This document shows positions 1 to 9,053 of a stretch of 64,000 bases of DNA, piece by piece. Source of the stretch: Pedobacter montanisoli (GTDB lineage Bacteria > Bacteroidota > Bacteroidia > Sphingobacteriales > Sphingobacteriaceae); NCBI RefSeq assembly GCF_022809115.1, contig NZ_JALGBH010000001.1:1671117-1735116 (forward strand). Direction: 5' to 3'. Both the position numbers and the translations under genes were made by a program. The stretch's first letter is position 1, and each line of letters opens with the position of its first letter. The notes below the pieces were generated by a model that was given only the letters and a program-made list of their open reading frames with translations, searched no databases and was not told the DNA's origin.

Positions 1-805
1 TAACGCCTAACTCATCATAGCATACATTTTTGATGGTGATTTCAGATTCTGTCATGGCAGCCAAACCAATAAAAGAACCAATCTCGATCATATCCGGCAA
101 CATGCGATGTTCTGTTCCACCTAATTTTTTCACACCTTCAATCGTAAGCAGATTAGAACCAATGCCCGAAATTTTAGCTCCCATTCTGTTCAGCATTTTG
201 CAAAGTTGTTGCAAATAAGGTTCGCAGGCAGCGTTGTAAATAGTGGTTGTACCTTTTGCTAAAACAGCGGCCATTACAATATTGGCAGTTCCGGTTACCG
301 AGGCTTCATCTAATAGGATATAAGCTCCTTTTAAGTCTGTTGCATCTACATTGAAAAAAGCTTTTTTGCTATCGTACACAAATTTAGCGCCCAATTTCTC
401 GAAACCTAAAAAGTGTGTATCTAAACGGCGACGGCCAATTTTATCGCCACCTGGTTTAGGTATAGCTGCTTTTCCGAAACGGGCTAATAAAGGACCTACA
501 ATCATAATCGATCCTCTCAGGCTTCCGCCTTTGGCTTTAAACACATCAGACTGGAAAAAGTCAAGATCAATATTTTTAGCTTGAAAAGTATAAGTGTCTT
601 TATTTAAACGCTCAACAGTAACTCCTAAATCTCCTAACAATTCAATAAGCTTATTTACATCCTTAATATCAGGAATGTTGCTGATGGTTATTTTCTGGTC
701 GGTCAGTAAAACCGCAGATAATATCTGAAGCGCTTCATTTTTAGCGCCCTGAGGTGTGATTTCACCTTTTAATTTTTTGCCCCCTGTAATTTCAAATGCG
801 TTCAT
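1..805 (-). CDS. murA: UDP-N-acetylglucosamine 1-carboxyvinyltransferase (MurA), 3' end outside window
   Basis: First committed step of peptidoglycan synthesis in the cytoplasm: transfers enolpyruvate from PEP to UDP-GlcNAc. Reading the minus strand from the ATG at 805 gives 268 residues with no stop before the window edge; family length is about 420-435, so roughly the last 160 residues are missing. Recognisable EPSP-synthase-family features are the N-terminal GAKNEAL motif (about residues 20-26), GPLLARFG (about 103-110) and [10 protein letters not shown] near the cut. The loop that carries the catalytic Cys115 in E. coli reads [14 protein letters not shown] here, so Asp121 replaces the cysteine. 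In Mycobacterium tuberculosis and Chlamydia the same Cys-to-Asp change keeps activity but gives fosfomycin resistance. The gene follows the DUF4290 gene by 47 bp on the same strand, probably one operon. Confidence 0.95.
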   Translation of the reverse strand, partial: MNAFEITGGKKLKGEITPQGAKNEALQILSAVLLTDQKITISNIPDIKDVNKLIELLGDLGVTVERLNKDTYTFQAKNIDLDFFQSDVFKAKGGSLRGSIMIVGPLLARFGKAAIPKPGGDKIGRRRLDTHFLGFEKLGAKFVYDSKKAFFNVDATDLKGAYILLDEASVTGTANIVMAAVLAKGTTTIYNAACEPYLQQLCKMLNRMGAKISGIGSNLLTIEGVKKLGGTEHRMLPDMIEIGSFIGLAAMTESEITIKNVCYDELGV

Positions 806-852
806 CTGTTCTCTTATCTTAAATTTTAACGGTATAAGGTTTGGATAAATCC

Positions 853-1524
853 TTAATGGCGTTGCTTATTGTTGTTGTTTCGTTGACGACCGTTATTATT
901 GTTGTTGTTATTGTTACGGCCTTTGTTGTTTCTGTTGCGGTTGTTGTTATTATTGTTGCGGTTGTTCTGTGGTCTGAACTCTACTTTGTTAAGGTTAACG
1001 TTTTCTTCTAGGATTAACTGTCCGTTAGAAAGTTCTGCCAGGTTTTTCAGGATAACCTCATCAGCAACATTATCTTTATTCCACTGTACATAGGCCATTT
1101 TCATAAAGTTGGCAATGTTTTGAACCATAACGGCTTTTCTTTCGGGATTTTCTTCCTGTATGGCAGTTTCAATCAGTTTCTCTACAGTTTTACCATAGTG
1201 CTTGTATTTAATCCTTTGGTGAGGATATCCGATATGCTCAGGTCTGAATTCCTTGGTTTCTGGTGTAGGTTTTGGGTAAGGGCTATCTACATCTATCTGG
1301 TAATTGGATATGATGTACAGGTGATCCCATAATTTATGCTTAAAATCAGCTACATCACGCAAGTGTGGGTTTAAGAAACCCATCAAGTCTATTACAGCCT
1401 GCGCATATTTATTGCGTTCTTCTTTGGTGGGTAAAGTAATGATGTACTTTACCATATTTTGTACGTTCCGTCCGTATTCTGCCAATATCAGTTCGCTACG
1501 GGTGGTATTATAGTCAAAATTCAT
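853..1524 (-). CDS. DUF4290 family protein with Asn/Arg-rich tail
   Basis: Conserved Bacteroidota protein of unknown function (DUF4290), 223 residues. The N-terminal ~185 residues are mostly helical with no signal peptide or membrane segment, so it should be cytoplasmic. The last 37 residues (187-223) are almost only Asn and Arg with a few Gly, Lys and Gln, encoded by AAT/AAC runs that form a trinucleotide microsatellite at about 856-966. The tail is basic, low-complexity and probably disordered; RNA or ribosome binding would be a reasonable guess but nothing shows it. It lies 47 bp upstream of murA on the same strand; this neighbourhood is common in Bacteroidota, which suggests co-transcription. 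Confidence 0.85.
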   Translation of the reverse strand: MNFDYNTTRSELILAEYGRNVQNMVKYIITLPTKEERNKYAQAVIDLMGFLNPHLRDVADFKHKLWDHLYIISNYQIDVDSPYPKPTPETKEFRPEHIGYPHQRIKYKHYGKTVEKLIETAIQEENPERKAVMVQNIANFMKMAYVQWNKDNVADEVILKNLAELSNGQLILEENVNLNKVEFRPQNNRNNNNNNRNRNNKGRNNNNNNNNGRQRNNNNKQRH

Positions 1525-1996
1525 TTTCTGTTTAAATTAATTGTACAGCTTTTATCCAATATTATAATGTTGATGATTTGAAAAACAGCGTTCACGCTTT
1601 TATCGCAACTGTAGCCCTGCTGTACGCTACAATCTTTTTGTTAAATGTCGATATTCCATCGCTGTCACGCTGAGTTTATCGAAGCGTCTGCAAACAACTC
1701 AAAATCCTTCGACAGGCTCAGGATGACATTACAAAAAGTATTTTCGCTACCATCAGGTTTATTGAACAAAAGCCTATTCAACGCCCACAAAAACATCGCT
1801 AATCCGCATGTGTTGTTAATTGAAATCATCCAATTAGCTAAGAACCATTATGAAATAACTGAAACAGAAGTTGTTGACTAAGGAAAACCCCTAAACTTGC
1901 AAAGATGTTTTTCAGTTATGAAATTCACCGGAATGGTTTGTAGTTGCAAATATAGGCAAATAAAATTTATAATGTTCTGTTTTTTAATTGGAGCTT
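1525..1996. other. Intergenic region with REP-like repeat
   Basis: This 472-bp gap lies between pcrA and the DUF4290-murA operon, all on the minus strand, so it must hold the promoter of that operon. A minus-strand TATATTTG (-7-type box) is present at 1947-1954, but it is over 400 nt from the DUF4290 start and has no -33 TTTG, so I do not call it. The middle holds an inverted repeat (1663-1728), listed separately. An open frame across 1645-1881 runs through this repeat and is not credible as a gene. Confidence 0.6.
1663..1728. repeat. REP-like intergenic inverted repeat
   Basis: Two 23-bp arms, 1663-1685 and 1706-1728, are imperfect inverted copies (17 of 23 matching) around a 20-bp centre. 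The arms read like TGTCAtcCTGAGcctgTCGAAGG, a palindromic intergenic repeat I recognise from many Bacteroidota and other genomes. It can fold into a hairpin in RNA from either strand. No transposase is nearby. Confidence 0.7.
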
Positions 1997-4291
1997 TTAT
2001 TTTACAATTCTAAGCTTGGCAAATTTTAAGAGCAACTGCTTGTTACCCAATCCCTGAAAAAATACGGTTGCCTTAATATCCGGTAAAGTACCCTCTAGGT
2101 TTACAATCTTACCAAAACCAAATTTTTCGTGCTCTACTTCCATACCATTCTGAAATTCATTTGCGGCATTTGGTGTAAATCCAGCTGTAGGTACATGCGC
2201 TTTGGGCAAAATGGTTGTGGTTTTTGGCCTCAAAGTAGGAGATGAGGTACTGGTAGTAGCAGATTTGGGTGCAAGATCACGTTGCTGGCTCCAACTTTTG
2301 CGTTCGGTATCAAAACTTCCATTACTGAAACTTGGTTTTGCAGCTTTTATGGCTTCCAGCTCTAAGTAAGAAGGATTAATCTCATTGATAAAACGGCTTG
2401 GCTCACATGAGGTAAGCGTACCCCAACGATAGCGGGAAGTGGCATAAGTAATGACCAGTTTCTTTTCTGCTCTCGTAATAGCTACATAAAATAAGCGCCT
2501 TTCTTCTTCCAGATCAGTTCTTGAAGTTAACGACATTTGTGAAGGAAAGAGATTTTCTTCTAAGCCTACGATGTAAACATTTTTAAACTCCAAACCTTTG
2601 GCCGAGTGTACGGTCATTAAAGAAACGGTGTCTTTATCTTTTTCTTTGTCGTTATCATCGTTTGTTAAGAGGGCTACATCCTGCATAAATATAGCTAAGC
2701 TGCGGTCTTCAATATCTTCACGTTCGGCAAACTCTTTGATACCATTTAATAACTCTTGTATATTTTCAAAACGTGATCGTCCTTCAACACTATCGTCGCT
2801 ATGCAGTTCTTTTAAGATACCCGAATGTTGGGCAATATAAAGTGCACTTTCATAGGCATCCAGTTTTTTAGACTCGGCAGCAAAGCTCTTGATCATGGTT
2901 ACAAAATCGTTTAGCTGTGCTGGTATTCTGCCATCTAGGTACTGATGTGGGTTGCAGATGACTTCCCACATGGTAATTCCATGCTGATCTGCAGCTACAG
3001 AGATTTTTTCGAGCGTCGTATCGCCCAAACCTCTACGAGGATAATTAATTACTCTTTTTAAAGCCTCTTCATCAGCCGGATTAAAGGTTAAACGAAAATA
3101 AGCAATGAGGTCTTTGATCTCTTTACGTTGGTAGAAAGACAAACCTCCATAAATCTTATAAGGAATATTCAGTTTCCTTAGCGATTCTTCCATCGCCCTG
3201 CTCTGGGCATTGGTACGGTAAAGAATAGCAAAATCAGCATAATTTAGCCCTTTTAAGGCTCTTTCCTGTGCAATAGATTCGGCAACGATCTTGCCTTCTT
3301 CATTATCGGTAAAAGCCCTTAATATTTTAATCCTGTCGCCTTTTTCATTGTCAGAAAATACGTTCTTTTCTAACTGATTTTTATTGTTGGCAATAATGCT
3401 GTTGGCTACTTCTACTATGTTTTGGGTAGAACGGTAGTTCTGCTCCAGTTTAAAAACTTTAAGATCAGGATAATGCTTTTCAAAATTTAAGATATTCTGA
3501 ATATTAGCACCCCTGAACGCATAAATACTTTGTGCATCATCGCCCACTACGCATATGTTATGATGTGCAGCGGCCAGTTTGCGTACAATGGTGTACTGCG
3601 AAAAGTTGGTATCCTGGTACTCGTCTACCATCAGGTATTTGAATTTATGCTGGTATTTGTTCAGCACATCAGGATGGTCTTTTAAGAGCACATTGGTTTT
3701 GAACAACAGATCATCAAAATCCATCGCTCCGGCTTTAAAGCAACGTTTGGCATAGGTTTCGTAAATGATGCCCATTAATGGCCTTTTATTGCTGATGTCT
3801 TCTGCCTGTATGGTTTCGTTTGCTAAATATTCGGTATGTGAGATCAGGTTGTTTTTTGCCGAAGAGATTCTATTCAGTACAATGTTTACAGCATAAAGTT
3901 TATCATCAAGCTGCATTTCTTTTAAAATGGTTCGCAACAAACTTTTGCTATCATCCGTATCGTAAATGGTAAAATTGCTCGGATAACCTATTTTTTCGGC
4001 CTCAACTCTTAAGATTTTCGCAAAAACAGAGTGGAACGTTCCCATCCAGATATTTCTGGCTTCATTGCCCACCACTTTTTCAATACGCTCACGCATTTCG
4101 CGGCTGGCTTTATTGGTAAAGGTTAATACCAGAATGTTAAATGCATCCACACCTTTCTGGATAAGGTGGGCAACACGGTAAGTAATTACTCTGGTTTTTC
4201 CTGAACCTGCACCGGCAACAATCATTACCGGTCCTTCGGTGGTTTCTACTGCGGCTCTCTGCTGTGGGTTTAATCCTGATAAATAGTCCAA
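1997..4291 (-). CDS. pcrA: UvrD/PcrA-type superfamily 1A DNA helicase
   Basis: ATP-dependent 3'-5' DNA helicase used in nucleotide-excision and mismatch repair and in removing protein blocks. 764 residues, a normal length for PcrA. Visible motifs: Walker A AGAGSGKT at 26-33, motif Ia TFTNKASREM (58-67), motif II DEYQDTN (223-229), motif III GDDAQSIYAFRGA (250-262), then the QNYRST and VALTRAE-like (VAITRAEKKL) C-terminal motifs. The last ~50 residues form the Tudor-like domain (GMEVEHEKFGFGKI), which in PcrA binds RNA polymerase. The start codon is TTG, with AGGAG six bases before it; no better ATG is in frame upstream. UvrD and PcrA cannot be separated by sequence alone. Confidence 0.95.
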   Translation of the reverse strand: MDYLSGLNPQQRAAVETTEGPVMIVAGAGSGKTRVITYRVAHLIQKGVDAFNILVLTFTNKASREMRERIEKVVGNEARNIWMGTFHSVFAKILRVEAEKIGYPSNFTIYDTDDSKSLLRTILKEMQLDDKLYAVNIVLNRISSAKNNLISHTEYLANETIQAEDISNKRPLMGIIYETYAKRCFKAGAMDFDDLLFKTNVLLKDHPDVLNKYQHKFKYLMVDEYQDTNFSQYTIVRKLAAAHHNICVVGDDAQSIYAFRGANIQNILNFEKHYPDLKVFKLEQNYRSTQNIVEVANSIIANNKNQLEKNVFSDNEKGDRIKILRAFTDNEEGKIVAESIAQERALKGLNYADFAILYRTNAQSRAMEESLRKLNIPYKIYGGLSFYQRKEIKDLIAYFRLTFNPADEEALKRVINYPRRGLGDTTLEKISVAADQHGITMWEVICNPHQYLDGRIPAQLNDFVTMIKSFAAESKKLDAYESALYIAQHSGILKELHSDDSVEGRSRFENIQELLNGIKEFAEREDIEDRSLAIFMQDVALLTNDDNDKEKDKDTVSLMTVHSAKGLEFKNVYIVGLEENLFPSQMSLTSRTDLEEERRLFYVAITRAEKKLVITYATSRYRWGTLTSCEPSRFINEINPSYLELEAIKAAKPSFSNGSFDTERKSWSQQRDLAPKSATTSTSSPTLRPKTTTILPKAHVPTAGFTPNAANEFQNGMEVEHEKFGFGKIVNLEGTLPDIKATVFFQGLGNKQLLLKFAKLRIVK

Positions 4292-4414
4292 ATCCTGCTC
4301 CTAATTTTAAACTTCAAAAATAAGAAATAATGTGCGTATGTACAGCCATGTTGGTAAGTATTGTACACACCAAAAGTTGTTTTCTGTCATTAAAATGAAC
4401 TTGCCTGTAAAAGC

Positions 4415-5914
4415 TTACATCCAGTTCTGATTGCTGCTTTCTACTTGGAAAAGCCACCAGTTGACTAGTTTTTTAATCTGGGTATAATTGCCAAATTTAA
4501 AATGGATGGTACCAGCAGCAGTATGCAGATTTACGTGACCAATGTCTAAGCCCTTATGCCAAGGATATTGAAAAGCCGCTATAGTTTGTATTTTGTGAGG
4601 AGTAATAATTTCGTGAGTAATGTCCCAAATTCCACTTTGTTTGATGATAAACTCATCAGTTACGGTAATCTGATGATTTTTATAACTGATGTACAGCATG
4701 GTTATTCCTATTAATGCATAAAGTATTGCGGCTAAAAGGAATGGTTTTACTACATCTGTATTTAGATAAAGGATGGTATAAACTACCAGTGGAATAATAA
4801 TCTTGAAAAAGATAGGCAGATTTAAAAAGCGGAAATTAGGTTTATAGACCTTACCGTTAGCAGGAAGCTGACTCAAGATGAGCTTAATAATGTCATCTTT
4901 TTCAACAGGCGAGCAGCCAGGTAAGATCAGGTTTGCATTTCGCTTTTCTTTATCAGACTGATCGTGACCGCCATGCGCCTGCTTTAATTCAAGATTAAAC
5001 AATTTCATTTTGCGTTGAAAGTAGTTCTGGTTATAGGTAGTAATTTGTACTTTGTTAGGCGTAATGAGTGTGTTTTTTTTGGCAAATAATCCTGAAGATA
5101 TCAGTAAAGAATGATTGTGTCTGCTGATTTCAAAATCAAAATATTTTATAAATGTTCGGATAACGTTGGTTGCAAGTAAGATTAAAAGTACAATAGGAAT
5201 TAAGAAAGATATGGAAAACAGGGTTAAGCTGCTGTTCATAAAATGTTCTATCTGGCCCTTGTCATTATTGAAAGCTTTGAGCACTTCTTTGATATAGTGT
5301 ACAATGGCATAGATAAAACCGCAAAGCAACAATAAACTTTGCCCGTAATTGCTTGTTAAGCCAGTTTTTAATAAAGTTAATGGGCTTATTTTTATGAAAG
5401 CCGATGTATTTATATCTTCATTTTGTACAGGTATATTTTCCTGATGGAGAATGGGGTTTTGTAGAAGTTGCTGTTTTAAGTTATAGGCCAGTTCTTCATC
5501 TATAGCGCCAATACTTACTTCCTTACTTTCTGCTCCAGCGGTGTCAATTTTTACACTGTAAACACCTATTATTTTTTGTACTAAGGTTTGATCAATATTT
5601 ACCTGCTGTATTTTTTCTAGAGGAATGCCTAAATGCGTGCGGTTAAACACACCTTTATCAACAATAAACTCTTGTTTGGAAGCATTGATGTGAAAAGTGA
5701 ACTTAATGAAATAAAAATAGGCATATATTACCGACAAGATGAATAAAGTTGCTATAATAAGCATTAAATAAAAGACATTGGCTTTAATCTTAATGAAAAG
5801 CAATACCAAAGGAAAAATGATTACTTTAACGGCCAATCGCAATAGGTGAATTGCTGTGATTAGAATACCTGCTACCGATTGTCTTTGTGGTTGAATAAAA
5901 TCTTTTGAGATCAT
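4415..5914 (-). CDS. Membrane protein with three bacterial PH (bPH2) domains, YdbT-like
   Basis: 499-residue protein resembling the YdbT/DUF304 family: hydrophobic segments alternate with bPH2 domains (repeats of the pattern GVFNRTHLGIPLEKIQQV, GLFAKKNTLITPNKVQITT and GIWDITHEIITPHKIQTIAA). Each repeat sits after a pair of membrane helices (about residues 15-75, 185-250 and 370-405). The function of this family is unsettled; in Bacillus subtilis the ydbS-ydbT pair is linked to resistance to certain bacteriocins. The ATG overlaps the stop of the upstream partner by 4 bp (ATGA), so the two are translationally coupled and probably form a complex. Confidence 0.85.
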   Translation of the reverse strand: MISKDFIQPQRQSVAGILITAIHLLRLAVKVIIFPLVLLFIKIKANVFYLMLIIATLFILSVIYAYFYFIKFTFHINASKQEFIVDKGVFNRTHLGIPLEKIQQVNIDQTLVQKIIGVYSVKIDTAGAESKEVSIGAIDEELAYNLKQQLLQNPILHQENIPVQNEDINTSAFIKISPLTLLKTGLTSNYGQSLLLLCGFIYAIVHYIKEVLKAFNNDKGQIEHFMNSSLTLFSISFLIPIVLLILLATNVIRTFIKYFDFEISRHNHSLLISSGLFAKKNTLITPNKVQITTYNQNYFQRKMKLFNLELKQAHGGHDQSDKEKRNANLILPGCSPVEKDDIIKLILSQLPANGKVYKPNFRFLNLPIFFKIIIPLVVYTILYLNTDVVKPFLLAAILYALIGITMLYISYKNHQITVTDEFIIKQSGIWDITHEIITPHKIQTIAAFQYPWHKGLDIGHVNLHTAAGTIHFKFGNYTQIKKLVNWWLFQVESSNQNWM

Positions 5915-6435
5915 TGTTCTGCTTGCGTATAATCCAACCGTTTAATCAGTGCTTCTTTAATGTTCTTTGCCAGTTCGATCTCTATACCGGCTAAACTTAT
6001 TTTGCCTTCAGAACCTGCTGCGGTATAAATCTCAATTGTACCTAAGCCAAACATCCGCGAAAAAATACCCTCGTTCAGTTCTACATGTTGTATTCTGCTT
6101 AGAGGAACAATGGTGGTGGTTTCGGCAATCACCCCGTCTTTATAGATTACATCTTTATCACGTAAGGCAAAACCACGCTTGTTAAGTGAAATACGGAAAA
6201 TAATGAACAATATAAGCGCTAAAAAGATATAGCCAGATAATATGAGGTATAAATAAGCTTTTATATCCTGATCGCTCATCACTAAAACGGATATGCCCAA
6301 ACCAATAAGGATTAGAAAGATAAAAATATTGATTACAATTACTTTCCAGTACTTTGAACTGGGTTTGTTTAATGGCGTTTCCTGATATTGAGGTAAACTA
6401 TCTAAATCAATGGGTTGATTGGTAAAATCCTGCAT
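5911..6435 (-). CDS. Single-bPH2-domain membrane protein, YdbS-like
   Basis: From the ATG at 6435 the product has 174 residues: an N-terminal tail, two adjacent membrane helices (about residues 30-75) and one bPH2 domain with the signature SRIQHVELNEGIFSRMFGLGTIEIYTA-type strand pattern in its second half. This is close to the usual YdbS length of about 160. A longer frame from 6528 would leave no room for a promoter against the divergent gene at 6559, so the shorter start is preferred. It is the first gene of a two-gene operon with the three-bPH2 protein. No substrate can be inferred. Confidence 0.8.
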   Translation of the reverse strand: MQDFTNQPIDLDSLPQYQETPLNKPSSKYWKVIVINIFIFLILIGLGISVLVMSDQDIKAYLYLILSGYIFLALILFIIFRISLNKRGFALRDKDVIYKDGVIAETTTIVPLSRIQHVELNEGIFSRMFGLGTIEIYTAAGSEGKISLAGIEIELAKNIKEALIKRLDYTQAEQ

Positions 6436-6558
6436 TTTATGAAAAGGAGCATATGCTCGTTTAAAAACTGCAACTAAAATAATCTTTTTGCATGACAAAA
6501 TTTCATGAAAAACAAAAGGGAATGACATTTGTATTTAAGTAAAAGAGGAGTTAAAATA

Positions 6559-6882
6559 ATGAGCAACAAAGAATTTAATAAAGATATCGAGTTTCATGAT
6601 ATTCCGGATGGGAGCAATAATGATCCCTATGTAAACTTTAAAGAAAAACTGGAAGCTGTACAGCAATTTCCAGGTATTTATGCTTTTAAATTTATCATTA
6701 CAGGACAGGAAGATCAGTTAGAACAATTAAAAGCTATTTTACCTAATGAGGAATTTACTAAGGTTCCTTCAAAAACAGGTAAATATGTTTCGGTTACCGT
6801 AAAAAAACAAGTGCAGAACGCAGAAGAAGTAATCGGGATTTACAAAAAAGCTGGCGAGATTAAAGGTATGATGATGCTGTAA
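6559..6882 (+). CDS. DUF493 (YbeD-like) family protein
   Basis: Small cytoplasmic protein, 107 residues from the ATG at 6559, matching the DUF493/YbeD fold: an N-terminal variable part, then FPGIYAFKFI, a regulator-like beta-alpha-beta core and KYVSVTV near the middle, ending with YKKAGEIKGMMML. The function of YbeD is unknown; its ACT-like fold suggests small-molecule binding or regulation. The start is chosen because AGGAG lies 9 bases upstream of this ATG; a frame 30 bp longer begins inside what must be the promoter zone. It is divergent from the bPH2 operon and ends before a strong terminator. Confidence 0.85.
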   Translation: MSNKEFNKDIEFHDIPDGSNNDPYVNFKEKLEAVQQFPGIYAFKFIITGQEDQLEQLKAILPNEEFTKVPSKTGKYVSVTVKKQVQNAEEVIGIYKKAGEIKGMMML

Positions 6883-6900
6883 GGTTTCATATAGCTACAA

Positions 6901-6935
6901 AAAAGGCACCCAAATTTTGGGTGCCTTTTATTTTA
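6901..6935. terminator. Bidirectional Rho-independent terminator
   Basis: Perfect 11-bp stem (AAAAGGCACCC at 6901-6911 pairing with 6919-6929), 7-nt loop, A-run on the left and T-run on the right. It lies between the convergent DUF493 and hscA genes and can stop both. Confidence 0.9.
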
Positions 6936-6979
6936 AGCTTTTTCTGCAAATTACTTTAAATCATCTCGGAACAGCAGAT

Positions 6980-8839
6980 TTATTCATCAACTCTTTTACC
7001 TTTCATGGCCTGACCTATAGCTGCATCCATTACACGTTCTGCAAACGGACGGGTAAACTCGTTCAGTTCATCTGTTTTCTTCAGAATTAAATCTTTATCG
7101 CCACTGGTTAAAGCCTGTTTAACGTTTTCGATATAATTTTTGGTTGCCGTGATTTCTGTTTCTGTGAGTAAGCTTCCGTTTTTATCAATAAAGCGTTCTG
7201 CTGTATAAACCAATTGCTCAGCTTCGCTGCGGGCTTCTATCAACATACGTTGACTTACGTCGCTTTGGGCATTTGCAATACTGTCTAACAACATTTTTTC
7301 TACTGTATCATCACTTAAACCGTAACTTGGTTTTACTTCAATTTCCTGTTTTACACCTGAGCGCAGTTCAATAGCCTGAACGGTTAAAATACCATCAGCA
7401 TTGAGTAAAAAGTTGATGTCTACTTTTGGCAAGCCTGCCGGCATAGCCGGAATTCCTTTCAGGTCAAATTCAGCCAATTTGCGGTTTTCTTGTACCAGGT
7501 CTCGTTCGCCTTGATAAACAGAAATCTTCATGTTTACCTGCCCATCAACAGAAGTGGTATATTGGCGACCAGCTTTAGTAGGTACCTTGCTGTTACGAGG
7601 AATGATCACGTCCATTAAACCGCCCATGGTTTCAATGCCTAATGATAGGGGAGTAACATCCAATAATAAAATATCAGAACGGTTACCAGCTAGGATATCT
7701 GCCTGTATGGCTGCACCCAAAGCAACCACTTCATCAGGATTGATATTGTCTTGTGCTGTTTTACCGAAAAACTCACTTACTGCTTTTTTAACATAAGGTG
7801 TGCGGGTAGAACCACCTACTAAAACTACCTCATCTATGTCTTTTATCGTTAAATCTGCATCAGCTAAAGCTTGCTTACAGCTTTGTATGGTTTCATTAAC
7901 CTTAGGCTCAATAAGCGTGTGAAAAGTATTTTTATCAATACTGCACCAGATTTCGCCTACTTTTTCATTGTATAGGTTTTGTGTGGTCAACGCTTTTTTT
8001 GCAGCCTCAGCTTGTAAACGCAAGGTTTGCATTAGGGCATTATCTTCTGCAAGTGTAGCTGAATCTAATTTATTTTGTTCTATCCAGTAGTTTAAAATGG
8101 CACGGTCAAAATCATCGCCACCTAAAAAGGTATTGCCATTGGTGCTCAACACTTCAAAAATGCCGTTTTGTATCTGTAGTATAGAAACATCAAAAGTACC
8201 TCCACCTAAATCGTACACAGCAATGGTTTTTTGTTCCTGCGGATCTAAACCGATACCATAAGCTAAACTTGCGGCAGTAGGTTCATTAACAATACGTAAC
8301 ACATCCAACCCGGCTAATTTACCTGCATCGCGTGTAGCCTGGCGCTGACTATCGTTGAAATAAGCCGGAACGGTGATAACAGCTCTGTTAACCGGAGTTT
8401 TTAAAGCGTGTTCAGCACGGGCTTTCAATTCTTTTAAAATCTCTGCCGATAGTTCGATAGGGGTATAAAACTTATTGCCTGCCTTGATTTTTACCAAAGC
8501 ATCGGTATCATCATCTATAATTTTATAGCTAAAAATATCTTTATGTTCAGATACATCATTGTATGAGCGGCCTAATAACCTTTTTACCGAGAAGATGGTA
8601 TTGGAAGGATCGGTAGTAAGGTAAGCTTTGGCCTCATTACCAATTTCTGTTTCGCCCAGTTCATTGAAATGGATTACCGAGGGTACCAAAACGCCCTTTC
8701 CGGCATCGTTAATTACCTGGGGTTCTTTTTCGGGATTGATAAACGCAACTAAACTATTGGTTGTTCCCAAGTCTATACCAACGATAATTTCTTCTTTCTG
8801 TAATGAGCCTGTGGCCAGGTTAATGGATATTTTTGCCAT
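6980..8839 (-). CDS. hscA: Hsp70-family Fe-S assembly chaperone HscA
   Basis: 619-residue Hsp70 specialised for iron-sulfur cluster transfer from the IscU scaffold. The nucleotide-binding domain shows the phosphate loop GIDLGTTNS (21-29), [35 protein letters not shown] and [10 protein letters not shown]. The substrate-binding domain follows with [15 protein letters not shown]. An N-terminal extension of about 17 residues before the first strand and the shorter C-terminus (619 versus about 635 in DnaK) favour HscA over DnaK. No iscU, hscB or iscA is next to it here; fdx and iscX lie 16 kb away. A minus-strand TAACTTTG box (8844-8851) sits 4 nt before the ATG, suggesting a leaderless mRNA. Confidence 0.88.
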   Translation of the reverse strand: MAKISINLATGSLQKEEIIVGIDLGTTNSLVAFINPEKEPQVINDAGKGVLVPSVIHFNELGETEIGNEAKAYLTTDPSNTIFSVKRLLGRSYNDVSEHKDIFSYKIIDDDTDALVKIKAGNKFYTPIELSAEILKELKARAEHALKTPVNRAVITVPAYFNDSQRQATRDAGKLAGLDVLRIVNEPTAASLAYGIGLDPQEQKTIAVYDLGGGTFDVSILQIQNGIFEVLSTNGNTFLGGDDFDRAILNYWIEQNKLDSATLAEDNALMQTLRLQAEAAKKALTTQNLYNEKVGEIWCSIDKNTFHTLIEPKVNETIQSCKQALADADLTIKDIDEVVLVGGSTRTPYVKKAVSEFFGKTAQDNINPDEVVALGAAIQADILAGNRSDILLLDVTPLSLGIETMGGLMDVIIPRNSKVPTKAGRQYTTSVDGQVNMKISVYQGERDLVQENRKLAEFDLKGIPAMPAGLPKVDINFLLNADGILTVQAIELRSGVKQEIEVKPSYGLSDDTVEKMLLDSIANAQSDVSQRMLIEARSEAEQLVYTAERFIDKNGSLLTETEITATKNYIENVKQALTSGDKDLILKKTDELNEFTRPFAERVMDAAIGQAMKGKRVDE

Positions 8840-8843
8840 GCGG

Positions 8844-8851
8844 CAAAGTTA
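8844..8851 (-). promoter_or_regulatory. -7 box of hscA (leaderless configuration)
   Basis: Minus strand reads TAACTTTGccgcATG: a perfect TAnnTTTG box separated by only 4 nt from the hscA start codon. No clear TTTG is found 19-20 bp upstream. Confidence 0.6.
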
Positions 8852-9008
8852 CATACTTTGGGGCTTAAAATTGTTGTAATGTTGTAAAGTTAAAATCCTT
8901 GCTTTGCGAAGTGAAAACGATTTAAATTTCTCATTTGAAAAATAGCATTTCAAAACAGGTAAGAAAAGGAGTTGTATGATTATTATAATTACAGAGCTTT
9001 AAAATAAA

Positions 9009-9043
9009 GGAATGCCTAGAGATAGGTTATTTCTAAGCATTCC
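9009..9043 (-). terminator. Terminator of the subtilisin gene
   Basis: A 16-bp imperfect stem (arms 9009-9024 and 9028-9043) just past the protease stop codon, followed on the minus strand by TTTATTTT. Confidence 0.75.
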
Positions 9044-9053
9044 ATGATAAGTT

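Noticed and set aside
899..1093. Leu-rich frame opposite to the DUF4290 tail
   Set aside because: A shadow of the Asn/Arg triplet repeat read on the other strand.
1645..1881. Open reading frame of 78 codons in the intergenic gap
   Set aside because: It runs through the REP-like inverted repeat; no recognisable protein pattern, so not a gene.
1947..1954. TATATTTG on the minus strand as the murA-operon promoter
   Set aside because: Over 400 nt from the DUF4290 start, with no -33 element; could be chance in AT-rich DNA.
6436..6558. Longer starts for the divergent bPH2 and DUF493 genes (6528 and 6529)
   Set aside because: They would meet head to head with no promoter space; AGGAG supports the 6559 ATG and homologous length supports 6435.
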